Positions 15,186 through 22,454 of a stretch of DNA of 24,742 bases are shown one piece after another. Below the pieces are notes generated by a model. That model made no database searches and was not told where the DNA came from. It saw only the letters and a list, made by a program, of their open reading frames with translations. Source of the DNA: a virus; IMG/VR virus record IMGVR_UViG_3300044624_002338, positions 1-24,742 of that record. One strand, given 5' to 3'. Both the position numbers and the translations under genes were made by a program. Within the stretch, counting starts at the first letter, position 1, and the number at the start of each line of letters is the position of its first letter.

Positions 15186-17600
15186 TTATCGTTGTCCGTA
15201 ACTAAAATTGTTTCTCGTAGAATTTTCAGATACATTTGTTATACCTGATGTAATCTTTATACCATCCAAGAATGCACTTGCTTTAATTTTACCTGAACCC
15301 ATATCTTCTCTTAACTTTTTCACTTCGTTTATTAAAATACTTACACCATTATTTGCATTCAATCCACCACCTTGCACCCCACTACCCATATTTGACATAT
15401 TTGCCATTCTTGATGCTTCATTTAATTTTGAAATCGCATTTGGAGCAGCTACTAAATCATCGTTTGGAGATATCTGTACTAAACCACCTTCTTTTGTTGA
15501 TATTTGAGTTCTACCATTTGCAGGAGATAATACATCCCCAGCATCTTTAACACTTGCACTACCCATATATGCCATCAAAGAAGCTATACCAGCGCCCGCT
15601 GCTATCAATCCTAATGGCCCTAATTTCGCATTACCGGCAAAAATGGATGCAATTGCTTCTTTCATTTTTAACAATGCTGTTTTTTTACTTAAAATATACA
15701 TTGTTGTCAATCCACCAATAAGTGCAGGGAATAGACCTGGTATTGAATTTAATGCCCCAAATATCCCACCAAATACATTTCCTAAAGTAGTTACTATCGG
15801 TGCTAATGCTTCCATTAATGGTAACAATCCTTCACCAACAGCCGCAACAATACCTTTAAATGAATTTTCCATTTGGGTTATCTTATCTGCGATTTCTTCT
15901 TGTTTTGCTAATTCTTTTGTTTTTGCGTTTAATTGGTCTTCACTCATATTAGTAATATCCAATCCAGCATCCATAGCTTTAGAAACTCTTTTTTGTTCTT
16001 CTTCGCTAAGATGTCCAAGCTTTTCTTGCATAAGAATTTGCTTAGTCAAGTCCTCAACCGTTTTACCAGTAGCATCTGCTAACGCCTTTTTAGTAAACAT
16101 ATCCTGGTCAGCAAACTTACCATTTCTCTCAACTTGTCTTAATAATTCTTTTTGTGCATCAACGTGTCTTCCGGCATATGCTAAAGCTCTGGCTTGTGAT
16201 AAATTAAATTGTCCACCAACAAAAGTTGCTGCAACTAATTCCTTTTCAATACCAGTTTCAAAATCTAATAAACTTTCGGTTGTTTTTAATACATCCTTTA
16301 ATGTAGTACCCAATCTTCTAGCTTCAATAGCTTGTTTAGCAATAAGATTTACATCACCTTTAAAATATGTATATGTATCTGCTGCCGAGTCTGCTATATC
16401 TTTAAACACTTGCGATGGAGCAACACCAGCTAACTTAGCCATATCAGCTACTTGCTGCGAAACTCCTTGTGCAGTTTCGGCAGATAGGCCCGCCATACTT
16501 TGAAAAATCATATTAACGGCCGCCGCATCTTTTTGTGCAACTCCAAAGTTTTTGTTTAATACAGATACATTGGCCGCTACCGCTTTTGATACTGGAACAC
16601 TATCACCAAATTCGCTTTTAAATGCCGCAATACTATCATATGCAACTCCAGCATCCACACCCAATTTAGCAAAATCAACTCCAATACTATGTGCATCTTT
16701 TTGAATTTGCTTTGTTTGAGAATTTGTTAAACCAGTTTCTTCTCTAAACTTCTTACTTGCTTCTTGTATTTCAGTAAACGATGATAATGCGGCTGCAAAT
16801 AATGCACCCATTATTACAATTGGACCTAATCCCGCTGCAATCCCTTTTATCATATCCTTTACAACGGTTAAAGCCGATTGTAAACCTTCTGGTAATTGCT
16901 CTACTAATCCATCCTGTTGCTTTTGTAATTCAACTAATCGTTCCTGTTGTTTTAATAAATTTTCGTTTGATTGGAATATTTGTTCTGATAACTTTCTATC
17001 TTCCTCATTCATTCCCAAAATAGATGCTTGGAATTCTTGTCTTCTTCTTTGTGCATCAGTTATACCAAACACATTTTCTCTTTCGGTTGCTAACCCTTCA
17101 GCTGCATCTACCTGTGTACTTCTTATACCTTCTAATGCTTTTCTTCTTTCCTGCAGCGATTCTAACTCGTCTCCAGATGCATTTATTTCCTGCTTTTTAA
17201 GACTTAATATTCTAGCCGTTATTGCTGCAAATTGATTACCACCATTATTCGAATCGGTTAAAAGCTCTTTTACTTTTGGTGTCATTTTTGCGAATGATGC
17301 TGCAAAATCATTTGAGGTTTCCCAAAAATCTTCTTGCTTTTCTGCCGCATCTGCCCAAAACTTTACATAATCACTTGCTTTATCCTCAACCTCTTTTAAA
17401 CTCTTTAATTGTTCGTCTAAATTTTTGCCATGAGTTTTATCTTCTTCATTTCTTTTTTTGAGACGCTTGATTTCTTCATGACCAGCAACAGCCATTCTTT
17501 TATTTCGCTCTTCTATTCGCTGTTCAATTTGCTCTCGCTCTTTGAGTAATTGATTTTGTCTTTCTAGCTCTTGAGCGGATAAACTTCTTACATCTGCCAT
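15186..17600 (-). CDS. Tail tape measure protein (804 aa)
   Basis: Residues 1-80 and about 130-250 are strongly coiled-coil (ERQNQLLKEREQIEQRIEERNKR, EQIFQSNENLLKQQERLVELQKQQD). A hydrophobic segment at about 251-273 (IKGIAAGLGPIVIMGALFAAALSSF) and two more near 580-640 and 655-680 resemble the membrane-active parts of tape measure proteins. The middle (about 280-570) is Ala/Lys/Asp-rich helix. The C-terminus is Gly/Asn-rich. Known role: template for tail tube length, ejected during infection. At roughly 0.15 nm per residue, 804 aa would give a tail near 120 nm. It follows a 77-aa gene by 11 bases and precedes the baseplate genes, the usual place for a tape measure. T4 gp29 is about 590 aa. 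The call rests on architecture and position. Confidence 0.85.
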   Translation of the reverse strand: MADVRSLSAQELERQNQLLKEREQIEQRIEERNKRMAVAGHEEIKRLKKRNEEDKTHGKNLDEQLKSLKEVEDKASDYVKFWADAAEKQEDFWETSNDFAASFAKMTPKVKELLTDSNNGGNQFAAITARILSLKKQEINASGDELESLQERRKALEGIRSTQVDAAEGLATERENVFGITDAQRRRQEFQASILGMNEEDRKLSEQIFQSNENLLKQQERLVELQKQQDGLVEQLPEGLQSALTVVKDMIKGIAAGLGPIVIMGALFAAALSSFTEIQEASKKFREETGLTNSQTKQIQKDAHSIGVDFAKLGVDAGVAYDSIAAFKSEFGDSVPVSKAVAANVSVLNKNFGVAQKDAAAVNMIFQSMAGLSAETAQGVSQQVADMAKLAGVAPSQVFKDIADSAADTYTYFKGDVNLIAKQAIEARRLGTTLKDVLKTTESLLDFETGIEKELVAATFVGGQFNLSQARALAYAGRHVDAQKELLRQVERNGKFADQDMFTKKALADATGKTVEDLTKQILMQEKLGHLSEEEQKRVSKAMDAGLDITNMSEDQLNAKTKELAKQEEIADKITQMENSFKGIVAAVGEGLLPLMEALAPIVTTLGNVFGGIFGALNSIPGLFPALIGGLTTMYILSKKTALLKMKEAIASIFAGNAKLGPLGLIAAGAGIASLMAYMGSASVKDAGDVLSPANGRTQISTKEGGLVQISPNDDLVAAPNAISKLNEASRMANMSNMGSGVQGGGLNANNGVSILINEVKKLREDMGSGKIKASAFLDGIKITSGITNVSENSTRNNFSYGQR

Positions 17601-17611
17601 TTACAAAAATT

Positions 17612-17845
17612 TTATTTTACGAATCCATGTTTTTGCAAATACTGATAAATATCCGGCTCATCTTTCTTCACTTTATCCAAATAATCAGCGGCTTTATCGT
17701 GTATCTTTCTTAAATCAGATTGTAACTTTTGTAACACCGGGTCATTGTTTACAATGGTTTGAAGTTTTTCAGGTGTTTTGTTACTACGAAACAATCCCCA
17801 AAATTCAGATAAGTTGTTTTCTGATATTTTATATTTTTTTGCCAT
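17612..17845 (-). CDS. Small hypothetical protein upstream of the tape measure, 77 aa
   Basis: I do not recognise a named family. It is a basic, all-helical protein (MAKKYKISENNLSEFWGLFRS..., LQKLQSDLRKIHDKAADYLDKVKKDEPDIYQYLQKHGFVK). It is the first gene after a terminator (17892-17925) and a TATTTATA element 28 bases upstream, so it heads the tape measure/baseplate operon. The stop is 11 bases before the tape measure start. A small assembly factor for the tape measure or tail would fit its place, but this is only inference. Confidence 0.75.
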   Translation of the reverse strand: MAKKYKISENNLSEFWGLFRSNKTPEKLQTIVNNDPVLQKLQSDLRKIHDKAADYLDKVKKDEPDIYQYLQKHGFVK

Positions 17846-17872
17846 TTTACGTTTATTTACACTTATTCAAAC

Positions 17873-17880
17873 TATAAATA
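17873..17880 (-). promoter_or_regulatory. Late-promoter-like octamer TATTTATA heading the tape measure/baseplate operon
   Basis: The coding strand reads TATTTATA 28 bases before the ATG at 17845 and about 12 bases after the T tract of the preceding terminator. It would drive the longest unit in the window, 17845 to 8076. Confidence 0.45.
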
Positions 17881-17891
17881 TCTATTAAAAG

Positions 17892-17925
17892 AAAAAGTTA
17901 GGACTATCTCTTAATCCTAACTTTT
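17892..17925 (-). terminator. Intrinsic terminator after the gp26-like/55-codon unit, stop codon in the loop
   Basis: An 11-bp stem (AAAAGTTAGGA / TCCTAACTTTT, arms 17893-17903 and 17915-17925) has an 11-base loop. On the minus strand the GC-bearing part is followed by TTTTTC. The TAG stop (17906-17904) of the 55-codon ORF lies in the loop. A-tracts and T-tracts on both sides could make it bidirectional. Confidence 0.75.
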
Positions 17926-18071
17926 GAAGATGTATTACCTTTTTGTGCTTGTTTAACATCTTCCGCTTCTTTCTTTTTAGATTCTACTAATTTATCATAA
18001 TAAAACATTCTTAAATATGTTGGCATTTTGTATAGCTCCATGATTGTAAACCCGTTACTATACTCAACCAT
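17904..18071 (-). CDS. Small ORF (55 aa) after the gp26-like gene, possible +1 frameshift extension
   Basis: Reads MVEYSNGFTIMELYKMP then a helical LRMFYYDKLVESKKKEAEDVKQ and a basic tail. The pattern (I/F)EMV.YSNGFT..E.Y.MP.YLR.FYY resembles small baseplate or tail assembly chaperones I recall next to gp26-type genes in T4-like phages. The ATG lies 28 bases past the TAG of the gp26-like gene. The same frame stays open upstream of the ATG (HLHTQIFE precedes it and looks protein-like) up to a T7 run at 18126-18120 inside the gp26-like gene. A TAG closes this frame just upstream of the T7 run. No Shine-Dalgarno or GTG/TTG start is seen in the extension. It could therefore be made from its own ATG, or as the tail of a 319-residue fusion through a +1 slip. 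It ends inside a terminator hairpin. Confidence 0.7.
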   Translation of the reverse strand: MVEYSNGFTIMELYKMPTYLRMFYYDKLVESKKKEAEDVKQAQKGNTSSKVRIKR

Positions 18072-18099
18072 TTCAAATATTTGAGTATGTAGATGAACA

Positions 18100-18864
18100 C
18101 TATGATTCCTCGGAAGGCCAAAAAAACCCTACTCCAATTGGAATAGGCGCCTCCTCCACCTCACCATCTTCATGTGTATATTTAAATACCATATTCATAT
18201 CTGGTGAAACTTTCTTAACATAATCTCTGAATGCTTTACTATCTCTAGCCAAAAATTCATTATTGATAAATTTATTAATTCTACCAATATCCGTATTACC
18301 ATCAACCGATTTAATCATATATCTCAATCGTGTTGTAATTTCAAATGAAGTATCCTTATTTATTTTTTCTAATGCTTGGATATCTTTATCAATTGCTCTT
18401 TCATCACCATGTGTAAGTAATTTAAATGTTAATTTATTTTTACCAATAGGTGTTTCAAATTGAAATTCATTGATATTTTGAATATCTGATACATCAATAT
18501 CCTTTGTTCTGATTTCAGATAAATCTACAGTTGCTTCAATCGTTTTACCGAGTTTGTTAGAATAAAACGATATTTTGTAATTTGGTCCATATCCCAAAAG
18601 TCTTGTTGCAAGAACAATTGCGTTTTTATCACCGATTAAAATATCATCAATATTAACATCATCTACTATAATTGATTCAAAAAGTTTGTCTAAAACAATA
18701 CCTTTTTTAATTAAATTTGCAGATGAAAGAATATCCTCTTCCTTTGCTGTCATATACTTTATTGTAATATTACCAGAGGATAATGGATTGTTTTTTGGGT
18801 AAAGTTTTCCTTTTGATGGAAGCTCAAGTACCTGTGTTGGAAAATCAAATTGCTTTTCACTCAT
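18100..18864 (-). CDS. gp26-like T4-type baseplate protein / assembly factor, 254 aa
   Basis: The N-terminus VLELPSKGKLYPKNNPLSSGNITIKYMTAKEEDILSS and the following LDKLFESIIVDDVNIDDILIGDKNAIVLATRLLGYGPNYKISF match the pattern of the T4 baseplate protein family that includes gp26 (PSKG..YP, MTA.EED, GDKNA, R...YG..Y). T4 gp26 is 208 aa and acts in baseplate hub assembly. It follows the tail tube gene and leads toward the tape measure, where tailed phages usually place tail assembly chaperones. Near the 3' end the codons GGG TTT TTT TGG hold a T7 run (18126-18120), after which the +1 frame opens into the downstream 55-codon ORF. A TATTTATA element lies 28 bases upstream of the ATG, after the tube terminator. 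Confidence 0.8.
   Translation of the reverse strand: MSEKQFDFPTQVLELPSKGKLYPKNNPLSSGNITIKYMTAKEEDILSSANLIKKGIVLDKLFESIIVDDVNIDDILIGDKNAIVLATRLLGYGPNYKISFYSNKLGKTIEATVDLSEIRTKDIDVSDIQNINEFQFETPIGKNKLTFKLLTHGDERAIDKDIQALEKINKDTSFEITTRLRYMIKSVDGNTDIGRINKFINNEFLARDSKAFRDYVKKVSPDMNMVFKYTHEDGEVEEAPIPIGVGFFWPSEES
18120..18126 (-). other. T7 homopolymer, candidate +1 frameshift site
   Basis: On the coding strand TTT TTT T|GG: codons 247-248 (Phe-Phe) then Trp-249 of the gp26-like gene. Phe-tRNA on the second TTT could slide one base forward onto TTT again, and the next codon becomes GGC in the frame of the small downstream ORF. The +1 frame has a stop just before the run and none after it until 17906. 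The real frame ends at 18102-18100. Confidence 0.4.
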
Positions 18865-18891
18865 AACTTTGTGTTTTATTTTGTTTGTATA

Positions 18892-18899
18892 TATAAATA
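18892..18899 (-). promoter_or_regulatory. Late-promoter-like octamer TATTTATA upstream of the gp26-like gene
   Basis: The coding strand reads TATTTATA 28 bases before the ATG at 18864, between that gene and the tube terminator at 18923-18953. Confidence 0.45.
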
Positions 18900-18922
18900 C
18901 ATAAATTTAAAAAATTTGAAAT

Positions 18923-18953
18923 AAAAAAAGGGATACCTTTTGAGTATCCCTTT
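18923..18953 (-). terminator. Strong intrinsic terminator after the tail tube gene
   Basis: A 10-bp perfect stem (AAAGGGATAC / GTATCCCTTT, arms 18927-18936 and 18944-18953) has a 7-base loop. On the minus strand it is followed directly by a T7 tract (18929-18923). It starts 20 bases after the tube stop codon. Confidence 0.85.
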
Positions 18954-18972
18954 ATTATATCTAAATCGATTA

Positions 18973-19476
18973 TTAGTATTCTAATATAGCGTAATCGTAT
19001 GTAAGAGTTAATTCTATCGTTGCAGGTTCGTTTTCGCTTGAGAAATCAAGTTCACCAAATGCCGCTCTTGAAATGAATGCACCCATAATAGTCCATTTTT
19101 CAATCTTATCACCAACAGGTCCTAACATATAGAAGTTAAGATTTTTCTTATAGAATTCAGCGTATCCATCTCTACCGGTAATAGATTCATGTGATAAACG
19201 TACCCACTCCATTACATATTGTGCCGCTGATGGTACAATTGGGTCATAAAGTGTGATAGTTAAATCTTGCCACTCACCTTTACCTTTAAGTTTTCTATAA
19301 ACGTTAATGTGGTCAATCTTTACAGTTTGAAACTGAATTTCTGGTCTATTTGCCGCCTTTACCATATATGCTGGAATGCCAGTATCTGCCATTTCCATAT
19401 AGTAACGATTCTTCATCTTTGGCTCAAACTGAGCGAAAGTCATTTTATCATACGATAATATTAAATCATCTGCCAT
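18973..19476 (-). CDS. Tail tube protein (T4 gp19-like), 167 aa
   Basis: The length is close to T4 gp19 (163 aa). The protein shows the family order: NRYYMEMADTGIPAYMVKAANRPEIQFQTVKIDHINVYRKLKGKGEWQDLTITLYDPI, then the AAQYVMEWVR helix, FYKKNLNFYMLGPVGDKIEKWTIMGAFISRAAFGELDFSSENEPATIELTLTYDYAILEY. Known role: stacked hexameric rings forming the inner tail tube. It lies 54 bases downstream of the sheath gene, the usual T4-like order, and is followed by a strong terminator. It has one of the few clear Shine-Dalgarno sequences in the window (AAAAGGAAAG, about 8 bases before the ATG), fitting a very abundant protein. A one-mismatch TATTTATT lies 25 bases upstream, so it may also be transcribed independently of the sheath. 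Confidence 0.95.
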   Translation of the reverse strand: MADDLILSYDKMTFAQFEPKMKNRYYMEMADTGIPAYMVKAANRPEIQFQTVKIDHINVYRKLKGKGEWQDLTITLYDPIVPSAAQYVMEWVRLSHESITGRDGYAEFYKKNLNFYMLGPVGDKIEKWTIMGAFISRAAFGELDFSSENEPATIELTLTYDYAILEY

Positions 19477-19500
19477 TTTTCTTTCCTTTTAATTTATATT

Positions 19501-19508
19501 AATAAATA
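19501..19508 (-). promoter_or_regulatory. One-mismatch late-promoter-like octamer (TATTTATT) upstream of the tube gene
   Basis: The coding strand reads TATTTATT 25 bases before the tube ATG, in the same spacing class as the exact octamers. No terminator separates it from the sheath gene, so it could add transcripts for the tube. Confidence 0.3.
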
Positions 19509-19530
19509 TTCAATTTACTGCTTTCCAATA

Positions 19531-21867
19531 TTATGCTGAGAAACTTGCTCCAGTTGGTAAGATGTTGAAATCAATTACGATGAATTCCGCGGTCTTAGTT
19601 GGTTGAAGGAAGATAGCTCCTGCTAATATGTTTCTATCAATTACATCCGGTGTGTTATTTGTATCATCCATTACAACGTTGAAAGCGTATAAGCCTTGTC
19701 TTTGTTGAATTGATTCCAAATAAGGAGTTACAGTATTGATAAATCTGCTTCTCGTTTCAGAAGTATTTTGTTCAAATACTAAATATCTAGATGTAGATGC
19801 AATAAATTTCTTCACAGCAATCAATAATCTTCTTACGTTGATTCTATCTAATGCCGATGCTTTATCTTGCAATGTTTTTTGTCCGAATGCTACAATACCT
19901 TGTCCAGGGAATGAAGCGATTGGGTTTACTTTGTTCTCATATAGAGTATCTCTTTCAGCGTGTGTAAGTCTATTCAATACACTCACAGCACCGATAATAC
20001 CACCTCTATTTAAACCAGCAGGTGCAAACCATTCTGCAGATAATCTATCACTACTTGCAAATACTGCAGGTAATAATACTGATGGTGGAACAGTTGTCAT
20101 TTTATTGGTATTAACATCAATTGTTTTTAACCAAGGATAGTAACAAGCTGCGTAGTTTGAATCAACTGCGTTTGCTTGTTCAGTTGCGGTTGTTATTGAT
20201 GAATCATAATCAGTAAAATCAGCAATATAGAAACAATCTTGTCTGTCTTCACACATATCAATTATTCTTTGTGTGATTGCAGGATGTAATTCTCTATTGA
20301 TACCAGGTGCCGCAACTAAATTAATATCATATTCATCAGGATTAGATAAAGCGTTGATTGCTTTAGTATATCCGATTGAACCAGATGTAGTTGATGCTCC
20401 ACAATTGAAGCCTTGGTTATTAGATGCACCCCATATATCATTACCATTTAGGTCTTTATCACCAGCTTTAGCGATAGGAATTGTTGGATTAACACCATCA
20501 AATCCACCCTGGAATGCTACTAAAAATTGTCTTTTAACCATATCAACAGCTGCTGAACCGGTCATCTTATAAGTCAATTGCGAATCAAATGCAAACAATG
20601 TATTTGCACCATTTGTTGCATTTTTAGGAATTGGTTTTAAATATTGAGTGTTATCAATAACAACACCAGTTGTTTCATAATCAAATCCAGAGAAATAAAC
20701 TGGAGATGATGATGTGTTATTAGCAGAACCAGTCTGATATGTAACTGCAGGTATTAAACTATCACTTGCAGTAGTTACGATTGGTAATTCATATGCTCCA
20801 TGTCCAAATGGTGCTGCTGAAATAGGGAATGAACCTTCTTTAGCAACTTCAACTCTTATATGAAGTGATTTGTTTGTGTAATCACCAAATTCAGTAATTT
20901 TACCATTTGCATCAGTTTCAAAATATCTGTCACCGATTACTCTAGCAATATATCTAGGAGATGATGGGTCTAAATTTACATTATTCCATGTTTCACTTAC
21001 ACTCTTTCTCTTATCAGTATCGCCATATGTTCTAAGCGTTACAGAGAATACAGCATAATCAGTTGAACCATCTTCACCAGCTGCTCTTACATTTGAAATA
21101 CCAATTTTGTATTTCTTATTATAAACATTACCATGTCCAATTGTATGGAAACGGAAAAGGTCATATCTTATATCGTTATTATCTTTTTGTGATACAATCC
21201 AAGGAGTAGATGCTACAGTTGCATCGTTAGTAAAATCTTGTGTTGGTAATTGTACTACACTAATTACAACACCTTGTGCACCACCACCATCGGTATCATA
21301 TTCACTTGCTACATTTTCAAAATAAGTGTATGAATATGCATGTTTAGAACCAAATGCAGATTCACCAAATACATCTCTAATATCATTTTGAGATGATGGT
21401 AATACAGATGCAGAAACCAAACCAATACCAGAGCCAGATAGTAAGAAAGAACCAGAAAACGCCGCTCTACCATCATTTGTTAGAACTGAACTTGGGAAAC
21501 CCACAGTCTCATCTCCAACTCTTGTTGAATGTAGAGTTGCAACGATTTTTTCTCCAAATGAACCAGATGCTTTAATTGCAATTGGTGATGTTTGGAAATA
21601 ACCACCGATTCCACCAACTCTTACAATTGTTGCTGAACCCGCTTCTCTTAAATAATTTTGTACTGCGTATTCAGTATAATAGGTCCCATCAGGTGTTCCA
21701 AAAATAGTTTCAAACTCTGATTGAGTTCTTACTACAGTTGGTACATATACAGGTCCTTGTTTGAAAGGTCCTATAAATGCGCCACCAATTTCACCTACTC
21801 CCTGTGCTAAGAAGGACAGGTCATTTTCTCTTGTGAATACACCAGGTGATACAATTCTTTCTGCCAT
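19531..21867 (-). CDS. Tail sheath protein (T4 gp18-like), 778 aa
   Basis: The N-terminus MAERIVSPGVFTRENDLSFLAQGVGEIGGAFIGPFKQGP and the C-terminal core (WFAPAGLNRGGIIGAV, FPGQGIVAFGQKTL, INVRRLLIAVKKFI, RYLVFEQN, NVVMDDTNNTPDVIDRNILAGAIFLQPTKTAEFIVIDFNI) are canonical for the contractile sheath family. T4 gp18 is 659 aa; the additional length lies in the middle (about residues 100-430), where the variable surface domains sit. Known role: the helical sheath that contracts to drive the tube into the cell. It is the first gene of the sheath-tube pair and has a clear Shine-Dalgarno (GGAGAAA, about 6 bases before the ATG). A TATTTATA element lies 59 bases upstream, after a terminator-like hairpin. 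Confidence 0.97.
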   Translation of the reverse strand: MAERIVSPGVFTRENDLSFLAQGVGEIGGAFIGPFKQGPVYVPTVVRTQSEFETIFGTPDGTYYTEYAVQNYLREAGSATIVRVGGIGGYFQTSPIAIKASGSFGEKIVATLHSTRVGDETVGFPSSVLTNDGRAAFSGSFLLSGSGIGLVSASVLPSSQNDIRDVFGESAFGSKHAYSYTYFENVASEYDTDGGGAQGVVISVVQLPTQDFTNDATVASTPWIVSQKDNNDIRYDLFRFHTIGHGNVYNKKYKIGISNVRAAGEDGSTDYAVFSVTLRTYGDTDKRKSVSETWNNVNLDPSSPRYIARVIGDRYFETDANGKITEFGDYTNKSLHIRVEVAKEGSFPISAAPFGHGAYELPIVTTASDSLIPAVTYQTGSANNTSSSPVYFSGFDYETTGVVIDNTQYLKPIPKNATNGANTLFAFDSQLTYKMTGSAAVDMVKRQFLVAFQGGFDGVNPTIPIAKAGDKDLNGNDIWGASNNQGFNCGASTTSGSIGYTKAINALSNPDEYDINLVAAPGINRELHPAITQRIIDMCEDRQDCFYIADFTDYDSSITTATEQANAVDSNYAACYYPWLKTIDVNTNKMTTVPPSVLLPAVFASSDRLSAEWFAPAGLNRGGIIGAVSVLNRLTHAERDTLYENKVNPIASFPGQGIVAFGQKTLQDKASALDRINVRRLLIAVKKFIASTSRYLVFEQNTSETRSRFINTVTPYLESIQQRQGLYAFNVVMDDTNNTPDVIDRNILAGAIFLQPTKTAEFIVIDFNILPTGASFSA

Positions 21868-21925
21868 TTTATTTCTCCGATTTGATTTTGATTGTTGGTA
21901 TTATTTTTTTATAACAATACACATA

Positions 21926-21933
21926 TAAATATA
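21926..21933 (-). promoter_or_regulatory. Late-promoter-like octamer TATTTATA upstream of the tail sheath gene
   Basis: The coding strand reads TATTTATA 59 bases before the sheath ATG, a longer leader than at the other sites. It lies 8 bases beyond the hairpin at 21942-21983. Confidence 0.45.
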
Positions 21934-21941
21934 ATGAAAAT

Positions 21942-21983
21942 ACCCAAAACACAATTTTATTAGTTAAAGTGCTTTGGGTATGT
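21942..21983 (-). terminator. Terminator-like hairpin after the 130-aa gene
   Basis: ATACCCAAA (21942-21950) pairs with TTTGGGTAT (21975-21983), extended by CAC/GTG after one mismatch. The loop is about 16 bases. On the minus strand the stem is followed by a short TTTTC tract. It is weaker than the other terminators because of the long loop and short T tract. Confidence 0.5.
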
Positions 21984-22007
21984 ACTATATTTTTTTAAAG
22001 TATAACG

Positions 22008-22400
22008 TTATGCGGGAGTACTAATTTCAGCTGAACCGGAATTTGGAGACCACGGAAAGTTATTTTCATCAACTCTAGATTCACTGTATCTATTTGCATT
22101 GATTGCTTTGCTTATTTGTCCAGTAATATGTTCCCAATAATTTGTTGAGGTATTTGAACCACTAACATGGTTTTTTATCCATCCTAATACTTGCTCTTCT
22201 GTCAGTTCACCGAATGGAGTAAATGAATTAGAATTAATATTTGATATGTTAAATGGTGTTGCTCCATCAAAACTACCAGAATATCCAAGATCGTCAACTA
22301 GTGTTACTTTCCATTGAGTTCCTATGATTACATCGGATAGGTTATCGGTATTTTGTTTTCTTAAGCCTTTTAATTGCCAGATTTGTTCTATGTAAGCCAT
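22008..22400 (-). CDS. Small tail-region phage protein, 130 aa
   Basis: The protein reads LSDVIIGTQWKVTLVDDLGYSGSFDGATPFNISNINSNSFTPFGELTEEQVLGWIKNHV...YWEHITGQISKAI...NNFPWSP. I recall the pattern (W..T..D..G..G...G.TPF......F.PF..LTE.QV..W+......+W......I.K.I.......PW) from a widespread uncharacterised phage family found near tail fibre and structural genes. Function unknown. No signal or membrane segment. A TATTTATA element lies 20 bases upstream and a terminator-like hairpin follows, so it may be a single-gene unit just before the sheath. Confidence 0.75.
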   Translation of the reverse strand: MAYIEQIWQLKGLRKQNTDNLSDVIIGTQWKVTLVDDLGYSGSFDGATPFNISNINSNSFTPFGELTEEQVLGWIKNHVSGSNTSTNYWEHITGQISKAINANRYSESRVDENNFPWSPNSGSAEISTPA

Positions 22401-22419
22401 AATTTGTTTGTTTATTTGT

Positions 22420-22427
22420 TATAAATA
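22420..22427 (-). promoter_or_regulatory. Late-promoter-like octamer TATTTATA upstream of the 130-aa gene
   Basis: The coding strand reads TATTTATA 20 bases before the ATG at 22400, the shortest spacing among the exact copies. No hairpin is seen between it and the upstream gene. Confidence 0.4.
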
Positions 22428-22454
22428 TATTCTTTTTAAAAATAAATACGTTGT

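Noticed and set aside
15643-16503. A 286-codon open frame on the plus strand
   Set aside because: It runs antisense through the tape measure gene; its translation is low-complexity and hydrophobic/Ser-rich as expected from a shadow frame, and no plus-strand start signals or neighbours exist.
18004-18126. A -1 frameshift at the T7 run
   Set aside because: The -1 frame is open for about 30 codons but codes for an unlikely hydrophobic peptide, and the codon register does not give a good X XXY YYZ slip.
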